Shown one piece after another: positions 44,303-52,935 of a stretch of 64,000 nucleotides of DNA (its first letter is position 1; each line of letters starts with the position of its first letter). The notes beneath the pieces are model-generated. The model worked only from the letters and a program-made list of their open reading frames with translations, did no database searches and was not told the DNA's origin. This DNA is from CABZJG01 sp965659715 (GTDB lineage Bacteria; Pseudomonadota; Alphaproteobacteria; Rhodobacterales; Rhodobacteraceae), in contig CBFHXE010000005.1 in assembly GCA_965659715.1 (NCBI GenBank), forward strand, positions 15,327-79,326, in the 5' to 3' direction. Both the position numbers and the translations under genes were made by a program.

Positions 44303-45834
44303 CAATTCGCCAATAGCACAAGCGCAAGCGTCGCGCGTCGCGCGGTATCTTCTAATCCGATAAGCCTCAAACTGGACAAAGCCTCAAGTAGATCCTGAAG
44401 ATCCCCTGATGCACCTTTTTCAAACTGTATCATAGCGTTCAAAATGACTTCACCCAATTTGCCTTGGCTCATCAACTGATTAACCGAATAAGGAACACGG
44501 GGAACATTAAAGGCATCCTGTATGGTTTTTTCAAATTCGCTTTTGGGGCTAAAAGTAGAAAAGTCGCCTGTGGCAATCGCAACCAAAAACGCGTCCTGCT
44601 CAGACATTGGAGAAATTACTTGTGCAGCGGTTTCATAGCTTGGTGATAAAAGTGCAATTTTTGCAGCCAGTTGAGCGGCACCGCCGCCTAGGTCTGCAGA
44701 TAGAAGACGTGCTGAAAAAATTCGTGAAATTGGGGCAGCGAGCGGTGTTGCGCCCAATAGCTGCCAAGCCTCAGCAAGGTTCAAAGCAATCGCCGAAGCA
44801 TTTTCACCAAGCAAAGCTTGATCTAGGTTTTGTATGACCGAAATACGGTCCCAAATACCGCCTGATGCAGCAGGCTCATTGTCTGTATAAATTCCCAAGA
44901 AGCGGTTATCACCCAAAGCCCCAAACTCAATAAGGCGCTCTGCCGCTTGTAATTGCGCTTTCCAACCATGTTCACCGGAAAGATCGCTGACCGCAAACGC
45001 GCGCGGCATAGACGCGGCGGCCAACGGTTCGCCAATTGCCTCATAAAGTCGAAATTCCAATGGCGTGGGCGCACTCGAGGGCGGCAATTGGATTGCCAGC
45101 GTGTCAAAAACTTCATCTTCCAGAAAAAGCTGTATCAAAGCAGTTTTGCGCGCCGAAAGCGTTCCCAAAGCCGAGGTCGTATCAAGCATCAAAGTTGCTG
45201 TGAGCCAATCCCCACGTCGCGCAAGACAGTAAATCCGTGCATCGTCATGAGGATAAGATGGCCCCAATTGTAAAACCTGATCACAGGCCGGCTGGAGCGT
45301 GTCGCTCAGCAGGCTTAGATCAAACAGTAGTGGAACCAAAGGCGCGGGCAGGGGGGCGGCACGCTCTACAAGTGCTAGCGCCGGATCTATCGCGCCATAG
45401 TCGATTAGTTTCTCTAGCCGTGCCGCAAAGAAGGTAAATTTACCTTCACTGTCGCTTGGGGCGTCGCCTTCTGCCAAAAGAACGCGCATGGTCAGGCTTT
45501 GGATGGCCGGGTTATGGCTAACGGGCAGGTTGCCCAACAAAGTGACAAGATCTTTTGTGCTGCTGTTGTGCCACATAGTCAGTGGAAAGCCGGTGACAGA
45601 GGGCGGCAGCAGCCCAACAGAGTCACTTTGGATTTCACTTAGGGTGCTGACTTCGATATCTGGCCGATTTACCGAGCTGGAAACAGGTGGTTCGATTGGT
45701 TTGGCTTGTTTTTGGCCGGGTTCGGATGCCGGTCCAAGGCGCTGTTCATCAAGCCAATCTATTGCCGACAGCGGAGTTTCAGCCGCCAAATAACCGGGTA
45801 GCAGCAAGGCAATGGCAAAAAACCTAGCTTTCAT
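44302..45834 (-). CDS. Unknown secreted protein, xerD-linked
   Basis: A 510-aa protein I cannot assign to a named family. It has a classic signal peptide (MKARFFAIALLLPGYLAAE), a proline-rich linker (about 40-60), and a long alpha-helical body with many leucine/alanine-rich segments (e.g. LEKLIDYGAIDPALALVERA, ALLGENASAIALNLAEAWQL) that suggest helical repeats of TPR-like type. No catalytic motif seen. It is coupled to xerD (1-base overlap) and to the upstream 49-aa gene (11-base overlap), so the three form one operon. Probably periplasmic. Confidence 0.75.
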   Translation of the reverse strand: MKARFFAIALLLPGYLAAETPLSAIDWLDEQRLGPASEPGQKQAKPIEPPVSSSVNRPDIEVSTLSEIQSDSVGLLPPSVTGFPLTMWHNSSTKDLVTLLGNLPVSHNPAIQSLTMRVLLAEGDAPSDSEGKFTFFAARLEKLIDYGAIDPALALVERAAPLPAPLVPLLFDLSLLSDTLQPACDQVLQLGPSYPHDDARIYCLARRGDWLTATLMLDTTSALGTLSARKTALIQLFLEDEVFDTLAIQLPPSSAPTPLEFRLYEAIGEPLAAASMPRAFAVSDLSGEHGWKAQLQAAERLIEFGALGDNRFLGIYTDNEPAASGGIWDRISVIQNLDQALLGENASAIALNLAEAWQLLGATPLAAPISRIFSARLLSADLGGGAAQLAAKIALLSPSYETAAQVISPMSEQDAFLVAIATGDFSTFSPKSEFEKTIQDAFNVPRVPYSVNQLMSQGKLGEVILNAMIQFEKGASGDLQDLLEALSSLRLIGLEDTARRATLALVLLAN

Positions 45835-45973
45835 TCAGAATCACTGGCTCCTGCGTTAACGTGCGTATCGGATCAAAAGAAACCCCGAAGTAGGGCCCGA
45901 TATAGGCATATATCACAAGGGCAATACAACATATAACGACAAAAATAGAAAACCATTTTAGAAAACGTCCCAT
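45824..45973 (-). CDS. Small membrane protein, 49 aa, unannotated
   Basis: Begins ATG at 45973 with AGGGTGATCA upstream (good ribosome site) and ends TAG at 45824. The first 28 residues form a basic start (MGRFLKW) and one membrane helix (FSIFVVICCIALVIYAYI), then GPYFGVSFDPIRTLTQEP and a short polar end. It overlaps the start of the 510-aa gene by 11 bases in another frame, which implies translational coupling. Similar short anchors precede xerD clusters in related bacteria (recollection, not checked). Function unknown. Confidence 0.72.
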   Translation of the reverse strand: MGRFLKWFSIFVVICCIALVIYAYIGPYFGVSFDPIRTLTQEPVILNES

Positions 45974-46091
45974 TGATCACCCTTTGTCTTTTGGCACTCA
46001 TCTGTTCGCTTTATATATGGCTTTTTGCCTAAGATCACGTCATTCAATAAGATCAATTGCAATTTAGCGGTAGATTGCCAATAAGAAGCGA

Positions 46092-46643
46092 ATGACATTG
46101 GTTCTAAATAAAACAGTTGCGCTGATCGGTATGATGGGGGCGGGCAAAACAGCGGTAGGTAAAGCCATTGCCGCGCGTTTACACGCACCGTTTATCGATT
46201 CTGATAGTGAAATTGAACGTGCAGCCAATATGAGCATTGCCGAAATCTTTGAGCGTGACGGAGAAGCTTTTTTCAGAGAAAAAGAAAGCCAGATTATCAA
46301 GCGCCTGATTGAGGGGGAAAAATGTATTCTGTCCACTGGTGGCGGCGCTTTCTTGGCGGAGCATAATCGCCAATTGATCCATGAAAAAGGCGCCTCTGTT
46401 TGGCTTAATGCAGACCTAGACGTGCTTTGGGGGCGGGTCAAAAACAACCCAAGCCGTCCGCTTTTGCAAACGGAAAACCCGTTTCAAGCCCTGTCTAAAC
46501 TATATTCAGAACGAAAACCCATCTATGCTCTGGCTGATTTGTCGATTGAATCCGGAGCTCAGATCAGTGTAGATGATATGGCCGATAAGGTGATATCAAC
46601 CCTATTAAACCGCCCGGATATCCTAGAGAGGCAAGATGGTTGA
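46092..46643 (+). CDS. aroK: Shikimate kinase
   Basis: Phosphorylates shikimate at O3, the fifth step to chorismate and aromatic amino acids. The 183-aa protein has Walker A GMMGAGKTAVG, the shikimate site DSDSEIE with FFREKESQII, and STGGGAFLAEHNR. Its end overlaps aroB by 8 bases, the usual aroKB pair. Divergent from the 49-aa membrane protein. Confidence 0.96.
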   Translation: MTLVLNKTVALIGMMGAGKTAVGKAIAARLHAPFIDSDSEIERAANMSIAEIFERDGEAFFREKESQIIKRLIEGEKCILSTGGGAFLAEHNRQLIHEKGASVWLNADLDVLWGRVKNNPSRPLLQTENPFQALSKLYSERKPIYALADLSIESGAQISVDDMADKVISTLLNRPDILERQDG

Positions 46644-47757
46644 AAACGTGCATGTTGGCTTGGGTGATCGCGCCTATGATATCATTATCGCCGAGCGGCT
46701 TATTGAGCAAAGCGGCAACTACATATCGACATTTCTCCAGCGTCCAAAAGTTGCTGTTGTCACAGATGAGAATGTGGCAAAACAGCACCTTAAACCGCTT
46801 GAGGCCGCATTAAATGCAGCGGGAATTCAGGTCAGTTCTCTGGTGCTTCCCGCTGGTGAGACGACAAAATCATGGGGCTATTTGACCCAAGCCGTCGAAT
46901 GGCTACTGGATCAAAAAGTTGAGCGGCGTGATCTTGTGATTGCTTTGGGCGGTGGTGTCATTGGTGATTTGGTCGGATTTGCAGCGGCTATTTTAAGACG
47001 CGGGGTCCGCTTCGTGCAAATGCCCACGTCGTTGTTGGCGCAGGTCGACAGCTCGGTTGGAGGCAAAACCGGAATTAACACTCCGCATGGGAAAAACCTT
47101 GTGGGTGCGTTTCATCAACCGTGCTTGGTCTTGGCCGATATTTCTGTCCTAGACAGCCTTGCACCGCGCGATTTTCTGGCGGGATACGGCGAAGTTGTTA
47201 AATATGGTTTGCTTGGCAATGCAGATTTCTTTGATTGGCTGGAAGACAACGGGCCAAAGATGGCGTCAGGCGATCATAATGCCCGACTAAAGGCAATCAA
47301 AACCGCCTGTGAAATGAAAGCGGATATTGTTGTACGTGATGAAACCGAACAGGGTGATCGGGCGCTTTTGAACCTTGGGCATACGTTTTGCCATGCTCTT
47401 GAGGCCGCCACAGGATATTCAAACCGTTTGCTACATGGCGAAGGCGTGGCCATTGGGTGCGCCTTGGCTTTTGAGCTGTCATCGCGTTTTGGGCTTTGTG
47501 CACAAGAAGCGCCAAGCCGGGTACGGGCGCATTTGGCAGACATGGGTATGAAAACCGACCTTAATGATATTCCCGGTGATTTGCCTGATGCGGATGGTTT
47601 GCTAGACCTGATGCGACAGGACAAAAAAGTCGTTGATGGTCAGCTTAATTTTATTCTGGCCAAGGATATTGGAAAAGCCTTTGTCGCCCGTGATGTGGGG
47701 CAGGATGCGGTACGCACCCTGCTTATTGATGCCCTCGCGAACCGAGAGGCGCGCTAG
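46636..47757 (+). CDS. aroB: 3-dehydroquinate synthase
   Basis: Cyclises DAHP to 3-dehydroquinate using NAD and zinc. The 373-aa product has the nucleotide site GGGVIGDLVGFAAA and LLAQVDSSVGGKTGIN, and the zinc ligands in GYGEVVKYG, LGHTFCHALE and HGEGVAIG. Starts ATG within the last codons of aroK. It converges on ssb, whose stop lies 23 bases away; no strong terminator was found there. Confidence 0.97.
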   Translation: MVENVHVGLGDRAYDIIIAERLIEQSGNYISTFLQRPKVAVVTDENVAKQHLKPLEAALNAAGIQVSSLVLPAGETTKSWGYLTQAVEWLLDQKVERRDLVIALGGGVIGDLVGFAAAILRRGVRFVQMPTSLLAQVDSSVGGKTGINTPHGKNLVGAFHQPCLVLADISVLDSLAPRDFLAGYGEVVKYGLLGNADFFDWLEDNGPKMASGDHNARLKAIKTACEMKADIVVRDETEQGDRALLNLGHTFCHALEAATGYSNRLLHGEGVAIGCALAFELSSRFGLCAQEAPSRVRAHLADMGMKTDLNDIPGDLPDADGLLDLMRQDKKVVDGQLNFILAKDIGKAFVARDVGQDAVRTLLIDALANREAR

Positions 47758-47780
47758 AGCCTTTGTTCATTTAGTTTAGC

Positions 47781-48254
47781 TTAAAACGGGATCTCGTCAT
47801 CTAGATCACGAGAAGGAAGGCTGCTGCTTTCTGCGGCAGGCTCGGGCGAAGAATATCCACTGTCATAGCCGCCGGGCGATCCGCCACCGCCGCCGGACTC
47901 GCTGCGGCCATCCAGCATTGTCAGTGTCGAGCCAAATCCTTGCAGCACAACTTCGGTTGAATAGCGGTCATTGCCGGACTGATCCTGCCATTTGCGGGTT
48001 TGCAACTGGCCCTCAAGATAGACCTTGGATCCTTTGCGTAGATATTGCTCGGCAACCCGAACCAGGCCCTCGTTAAAAATAGCAACTGAATGCCATTCAG
48101 TTTTTTCGCGGCGTTCACCTGTATTGCGATCTTTCCAGTTTTCAGAAGTTGCAATACGCAAATTGCAAACCTTCCCACCGTTAGGAAAATTGCGCACCTC
48201 AGGATCACGTCCCAGATTACCTATTAAAATGACTTTGTTTACCGAACCGGCCAT
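47781..48254 (-). CDS. ssb: Single-stranded DNA-binding protein
   Basis: Coats single-stranded DNA in replication and repair. The 157-aa protein has the OB fold (MAGSVNKVILIGNLGRDPEV, NLRIATSENWKD), then a glycine/serine-rich linker and the acidic tip DLDDEIPF that recruits partner proteins. Length is normal for alphaproteobacteria. AGGAGA precedes the ATG. It stands alone between aroB and the peptide ABC genes, 151 bases downstream of the ATPase gene. Confidence 0.97.
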   Translation of the reverse strand: MAGSVNKVILIGNLGRDPEVRNFPNGGKVCNLRIATSENWKDRNTGERREKTEWHSVAIFNEGLVRVAEQYLRKGSKVYLEGQLQTRKWQDQSGNDRYSTEVVLQGFGSTLTMLDGRSESGGGGGSPGGYDSGYSSPEPAAESSSLPSRDLDDEIPF

Positions 48255-48405
48255 TACATATCTCCTGTCGAATCCTTTGGTGAATGTTTACCTAGTTTAG
48301 ACCACTCAATAAAGGTTAAGGAAAGCCTAATCCGCACGGATATAGCAAAATTGGGTTAAAAAGCGGATATGCCGGTGTGGCTAAAAAAATGGCCTAATAC
48401 GTTGA

Positions 48406-50493
48406 TTATTCAGCCGCAATCTTGATCACAGGCTCCATCTTGGACAAGATATCCGCCGCAAGGTGGCATTTGATCTCATGCCCTTCTTCAAGTCGCCGTG
48501 TCGGAGGCACTTCTGTGTCGCACAGATTATTCGCAACCTCGGATTTCCAACGGCAGCGGGTTTGAAACGGACACCCAGAGGGCGGGTTCATCGCCGAAGG
48601 GATGTCGCCCTCAAGCACAATGTGCTGTTTTTCAACGCTCGTATCCGCGATAGGCACAGCCGAAAGCAAGGCCTCTGTATAGGGATGATAGGGCGGTGAA
48701 AACACTTGATCCGTACTGCCCAGTTCGACCACATGGCCAAGGTACATCACCATGACACGGTCACTGAGATAGCGCACGATAGAGAGATCATGACTGATAA
48801 ACAGAAGCGTGGTTTTTTCGCGGCGTTGAATTTCCATCAAAAGATCTGTGACCGCAGCCTGCACCGAAACATCCAATGCCGATACGGGTTCGTCTGCGAC
48901 AACAATCCGTGCTCCGCCCGCAAAAGCGCGCGCGATCCCGACCCGTTGTTTTTGACCCCCAGATAATTGGCGCGGCATGCGTTCGGCAAAGGCGCGCGGA
49001 AGTTTTACCAGATCCAACAGCTCGAGCATCCGCTCAGAGCGGTCCTGATCTGAATTTCCAAATCTGAAAATTTCAAGCGCCCTGATAATTTGCCGGCCCA
49101 CGGACATCGACGGGTTAAGCGTATCGAACGGATTTTGGAACACCATCTGGATGTCCGCAACAGTTTCCGTGTTTCGATCCTCAATTGAAGTGCTCTCGAT
49201 GTTTTTGCCATCCAAAAGGATTGCACCTTCGGTTGCGGTCTCTAATCCCATAAGCACTTTTGCAAAGGTTGATTTTCCGCAGCCAGATTCGCCAACGATA
49301 GCCAAAGTTTCGCTTTCGCGGGCTTCAAAGCTTAGAGTTTCATTGGCTTTGACAACTTTTTTGTCGCCAGCCGAGCCAAACAAAGCGTTGGCCGCCACTT
49401 CATAATATTTCTTCAGGTTGTCAATTTTTAAAACGACCTTACCGGGTTCGGTTTTTTCCGATGTTATGCTGGCTTTGAGCGGCGCATTCCAATCAATCTC
49501 TGCAAATTTCAAACACCGGCTAAAGTGGCGATCATCACCCTCAATCACACCCATTGAGATATCGCTTTGATTGCAGCGACCCTCTTCAAAATAGTCACAC
49601 CGGGGGCCAAAATTGCAGCCCATAGGACGTTCATGTGGCAGTGGAAAATTGCCCGGTATAGCCACCAGCGGACGGGCATTTTTATTAGCGCCGGGCAGGG
49701 GAATGGATCTAAAAAGCGCTTGGGTATAGGGGTGCTGCATTTTGTCGAAGACATCTTTGATGCTGCCAGTCTCAACCGCCTCGCCTGAATACATCACACA
49801 AATACGGTCGCAGGTCTCAAGCACCAATCCAAGATTATGGGAAATAAACAGCATTGATGTGCCATATTTTTTCCCCAGATCTTTGACCAGTTCAACAACA
49901 GCGGCCTCAACAGTGACATCAAGCGCAGTGGTTGGCTCGTCCAATATAAGCAAGGACGGCTTTGACATCAGCGCCATTGCAATCACGATGCGCTGTTGCT
50001 GCCCGCCGGATAATTGATGCGGAAAGGACTTAAGGATACGCTCTGGATCGGGCAGCTTAACATCGCCAACCACCTCAATGGCGCGTTGATAAGCTTCTTC
50101 TTCGGAAATGCCTTCGTGGATCATTGGCACTTCGATCAGCTGTTTGCCAATTTTCATTGCCGGGTTCAATGAAGCCATCGGCTCTTGGTAAATCATGGCA
50201 ATTTCATTGCCGCGAATGCCGCGAAGTTCTTCATCGCTCATGGCGGAAAGGTCTTGGCCTTTGAACTTTATCTGCCCGCCCACAATGCGGCCGTTGACAC
50301 CGAGATCCTGCATCACGCCCAAGGCAACCGTAGATTTGCCACAACCGGATTCGCCGACCAACCCAACAGCTTCACCAGGCTGCACATCAACAGAAAAATC
50401 CATCACTGCGGGAATTTCTCTCAGACGGGTAAAGAATGAAATTGAAAGCCTGTCGATTTCAAGGATCGGTCCGTCATATTTTGGCTTGGTCAT
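48406..50493 (-). CDS. Dipeptide/oligopeptide ABC ATPase, DppD-DppF fusion
   Basis: A 695-aa fusion of two ATPases (about 1-330 and 345-690). Each has Walker A (GESGCGKST), Q loop, signature (LSGGQQQR; LSGGQKQR) and Walker B (LLILDEPTTALD; IVVADEPVSALD), plus the oligopeptide C-terminal part with cysteines typical of DppD/OppF (GCNFGPRCDYF and GCPFQTRCRW). It energises peptide uptake with the two permeases upstream. It is the last gene of the four-gene set. Fused DppDF is common in this group. Confidence 0.94.
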   Translation of the reverse strand: MTKPKYDGPILEIDRLSISFFTRLREIPAVMDFSVDVQPGEAVGLVGESGCGKSTVALGVMQDLGVNGRIVGGQIKFKGQDLSAMSDEELRGIRGNEIAMIYQEPMASLNPAMKIGKQLIEVPMIHEGISEEEAYQRAIEVVGDVKLPDPERILKSFPHQLSGGQQQRIVIAMALMSKPSLLILDEPTTALDVTVEAAVVELVKDLGKKYGTSMLFISHNLGLVLETCDRICVMYSGEAVETGSIKDVFDKMQHPYTQALFRSIPLPGANKNARPLVAIPGNFPLPHERPMGCNFGPRCDYFEEGRCNQSDISMGVIEGDDRHFSRCLKFAEIDWNAPLKASITSEKTEPGKVVLKIDNLKKYYEVAANALFGSAGDKKVVKANETLSFEARESETLAIVGESGCGKSTFAKVLMGLETATEGAILLDGKNIESTSIEDRNTETVADIQMVFQNPFDTLNPSMSVGRQIIRALEIFRFGNSDQDRSERMLELLDLVKLPRAFAERMPRQLSGGQKQRVGIARAFAGGARIVVADEPVSALDVSVQAAVTDLLMEIQRREKTTLLFISHDLSIVRYLSDRVMVMYLGHVVELGSTDQVFSPPYHPYTEALLSAVPIADTSVEKQHIVLEGDIPSAMNPPSGCPFQTRCRWKSEVANNLCDTEVPPTRRLEEGHEIKCHLAADILSKMEPVIKIAAE

Positions 50494-50580
50494 TAGCTAT
50501 TCCTTTTTTACGGGCCGCACATCAGTGTCTTACGTATGTTGGCCCTGCACGCTAGTGAGTGTTTTAGCGGTCCTTTCGGT

Positions 50581-51774
50581 CTAATCTTTCAGGCTTTCTT
50601 CACGCAATCCGTCCGCAAGAAGGTTCAATCCCAGAACCAAACTGAGCAGGGCAAAAGACGGCGCCAGCGCGGGATGCGGGTAGACGGACAGAAGTTTGCG
50701 GCCTTCGTTGATGGTCGCCCCCCAGTTGGGACTTTCCGGTTCAAGGCCAAGACCAAAAAATCCAAGCGTTCCAAGCAAAATGGTGGTGTAACCGATCCGC
50801 AAACAGAAATCGACGATCAAAGGACCGCGCGCATTGGGCAGAATTTCCCAAAGCATAATATACCAAGGGCCCTCGCCCCGGGTCTGGGCAGCAGCCACAT
50901 AGTCGCGGGTTTTTATATCCATGGTCAAACCGCGCACAATCCTAAAGACGGTTGGCGAGTTTACAAAGACCACCGAGACAAACACCGTCAAAAGCCCGCC
51001 ATCCACATCAAACAAATCAATCGCGTTGAACAGGGTGATTTTACTGCCGTCTTCATTGATCAAGGAAATATAAAGCATCAACAAGACGAATAATACGCCT
51101 GAGAGCACGATGTTTCGTGTCTTTGGAACAATATAGAGCCTAGAATTAACCAGAACAGCGCAAAAAATCAACGGAAAGGCAAACAGCACAGCCGCCATAT
51201 ACTGCGGCATTCCAGTGAGCCTTATTTCGGGCGTGACTAGCAGATAAAAGAGTAAGATCACCGGGAAAGCGAGGATCAAATTCGCTGTGAAGGACAGCGT
51301 TGTATCCAAGCGGCCCCCGTAATAGCCTGCCGGTAGCCCAAGCGTAATCCCTGCCATAAAGGCAAAAAGGGTGGCCAAGGGCGCAATCACGATCACCACG
51401 GTACTTCCGGCAATCATTCTGCTGAACACATCGCGGGCTAGGGTGTCGCCTCCTAGTAAATAATAGGCATACTCATTTTCTTCAGCGCCGCGCATCGGGG
51501 TGCCCGGCACTTTGTTTTTCATTCCGGATATTTGCGACAGCGGATCGTGTGTCACAATCCAATCCAGCGCGCCGGCGTAAAATCCTGCAAAGACCCAAAA
51601 CATGACAATGGCAAAACCGATCATGCCAATGGTAGAATCAAAAAGCTTTCCATAAAGGCCGAGCCTGCGCTTGTAGAGGATCGATAAAGCAAACAAAACG
51701 ACAAGCGATATCCATACAGGCATAAGCTGCATCAATATGCGGACGATGATTTCACCCCAAGATAAAAGTTCCAT
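50581..51774 (-). CDS. Peptide ABC permease, DppC-like, with an insertion
   Basis: A 397-aa BPD-type permease, longer than the usual 290-310 aa of DppC. The core motif is RDYVAAAQTRGEGPWYIML followed by EILPNARGPLI, with LGFFGLGLEPESPNWGA near the end. Between the early helices and the EAA motif there is an extra region (about residues 185-265) with two or three added membrane helices, and an N-terminal helix is also added. It pairs with the DppB-like permease 13 bases upstream. Confidence 0.92.
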   Translation of the reverse strand: MELLSWGEIIVRILMQLMPVWISLVVLFALSILYKRRLGLYGKLFDSTIGMIGFAIVMFWVFAGFYAGALDWIVTHDPLSQISGMKNKVPGTPMRGAEENEYAYYLLGGDTLARDVFSRMIAGSTVVIVIAPLATLFAFMAGITLGLPAGYYGGRLDTTLSFTANLILAFPVILLFYLLVTPEIRLTGMPQYMAAVLFAFPLIFCAVLVNSRLYIVPKTRNIVLSGVLFVLLMLYISLINEDGSKITLFNAIDLFDVDGGLLTVFVSVVFVNSPTVFRIVRGLTMDIKTRDYVAAAQTRGEGPWYIMLWEILPNARGPLIVDFCLRIGYTTILLGTLGFFGLGLEPESPNWGATINEGRKLLSVYPHPALAPSFALLSLVLGLNLLADGLREESLKD

Positions 51775-51787
51775 GCCGCTGCTCCCT

Positions 51788-52834
51788 TTATGTCACTTTT
51801 ATACGCGGGTTGAGGTAGACATAGCCAATATCGGAAATAAGCTGTGTCACCAGTACGACAATCACCGAAACAACTGAAACGCCGAGCAGTAACTCGATAT
51901 CATTATTACCGGCTGCCTGCACAAGAACCCATCCAAAACCTTTGTAGTTAAACAAGGTTTCTACAATCACAACACCATTTAAAAGCCATGGGAACTGCAG
52001 CATGATGACCGTAAAGGGCGCTATGAGTGCGTTTCTAAGGGCGTGTTTTGCAACAATATTGCGGAAACTAACGCCTTTCAGGCGGGCGGTTCGGATATAC
52101 TGTGCTGTCATAACTTCTGCCATAGAGGCCCGCGTCATACGCGCAATATACCCCATGCCATAAAGCGCGATCGTAATCACCGGCAACAGGAAGTTTTCTA
52201 TATTTGCATCTTCCATGGCTTTGGTCGCGGTGCCTTTAAACCACTTTAAGCCAAAGGCTGAGGAAGAAAATATGGCGATAAAGATGACGCCCGAAACATA
52301 CTCGGGCGTGGCGGTGGTTGTGATTGCAAAAGTAGACAGCGTTCGGTCCGTGCGGGACCCTTCGCGCATGCCGGCGACAACGCCAACAATCAGCGCACTT
52401 GGAACCATCACAAGCATCACCCAGAACATGAGCTTTGCAGTGAGTGATAAACGTGTGGCAATGATGGAACTGACTTCATCTTTGAAAACCGTGGAATAGC
52501 CCCAATATCCTTGCAAAATTCCACAAAACCTAGGGACATCTTCCAATGCCATGGCAGGCAGCTGACAGCGCCGCCGGGTTTTGTCATCCGTTCCCTCAAT
52601 GACATAGCCAGGCAATACACCAAGCCATTGGCCGTATTTAACCGGCAGCGGCTGAAGATACCCGCGGTTGGATAACATGGTTTGCACTGCAGCATCATCC
52701 ATCCGAAAGTTACCTTCGGATTTCGCCAATTTTTCTAAATTCGGATAAAGGTTCGTCATAAAAAAGACGATGAAAGTTAGGCATAATGCAGTGAACAGCA
52801 TGACCACTGTCCGCCTAAGTATGAATAGTCCCAT
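51788..52834 (-). CDS. Peptide ABC permease, DppB-like
   Basis: A 348-aa permease with about six helices. Typical DppB features are the N-terminal MGLFILRRTVVMLFTALCLT and the conserved EAA-like segment RTARLKGVSFRNIVAKHALR followed by NALIAPF, and VVIVETLFNYKGFGWV. Periplasmic loop around residues 55-105 is long. Forms the channel with the DppC-like subunit. Lies between the binding protein and DppC genes in the same operon. Confidence 0.95.
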   Translation of the reverse strand: MGLFILRRTVVMLFTALCLTFIVFFMTNLYPNLEKLAKSEGNFRMDDAAVQTMLSNRGYLQPLPVKYGQWLGVLPGYVIEGTDDKTRRRCQLPAMALEDVPRFCGILQGYWGYSTVFKDEVSSIIATRLSLTAKLMFWVMLVMVPSALIVGVVAGMREGSRTDRTLSTFAITTTATPEYVSGVIFIAIFSSSAFGLKWFKGTATKAMEDANIENFLLPVITIALYGMGYIARMTRASMAEVMTAQYIRTARLKGVSFRNIVAKHALRNALIAPFTVIMLQFPWLLNGVVIVETLFNYKGFGWVLVQAAGNNDIELLLGVSVVSVIVVLVTQLISDIGYVYLNPRIKVT

Positions 52835-52935
52835 TTTAGTCCCTGTACCGCTCAGGCAGTGCGTATGGCCACAGTATTAGCATTTTTTATCTAATCTGGC
52901 CACAGCGGGTTTGCCGCTGTGGCCATGTTAGGCTT

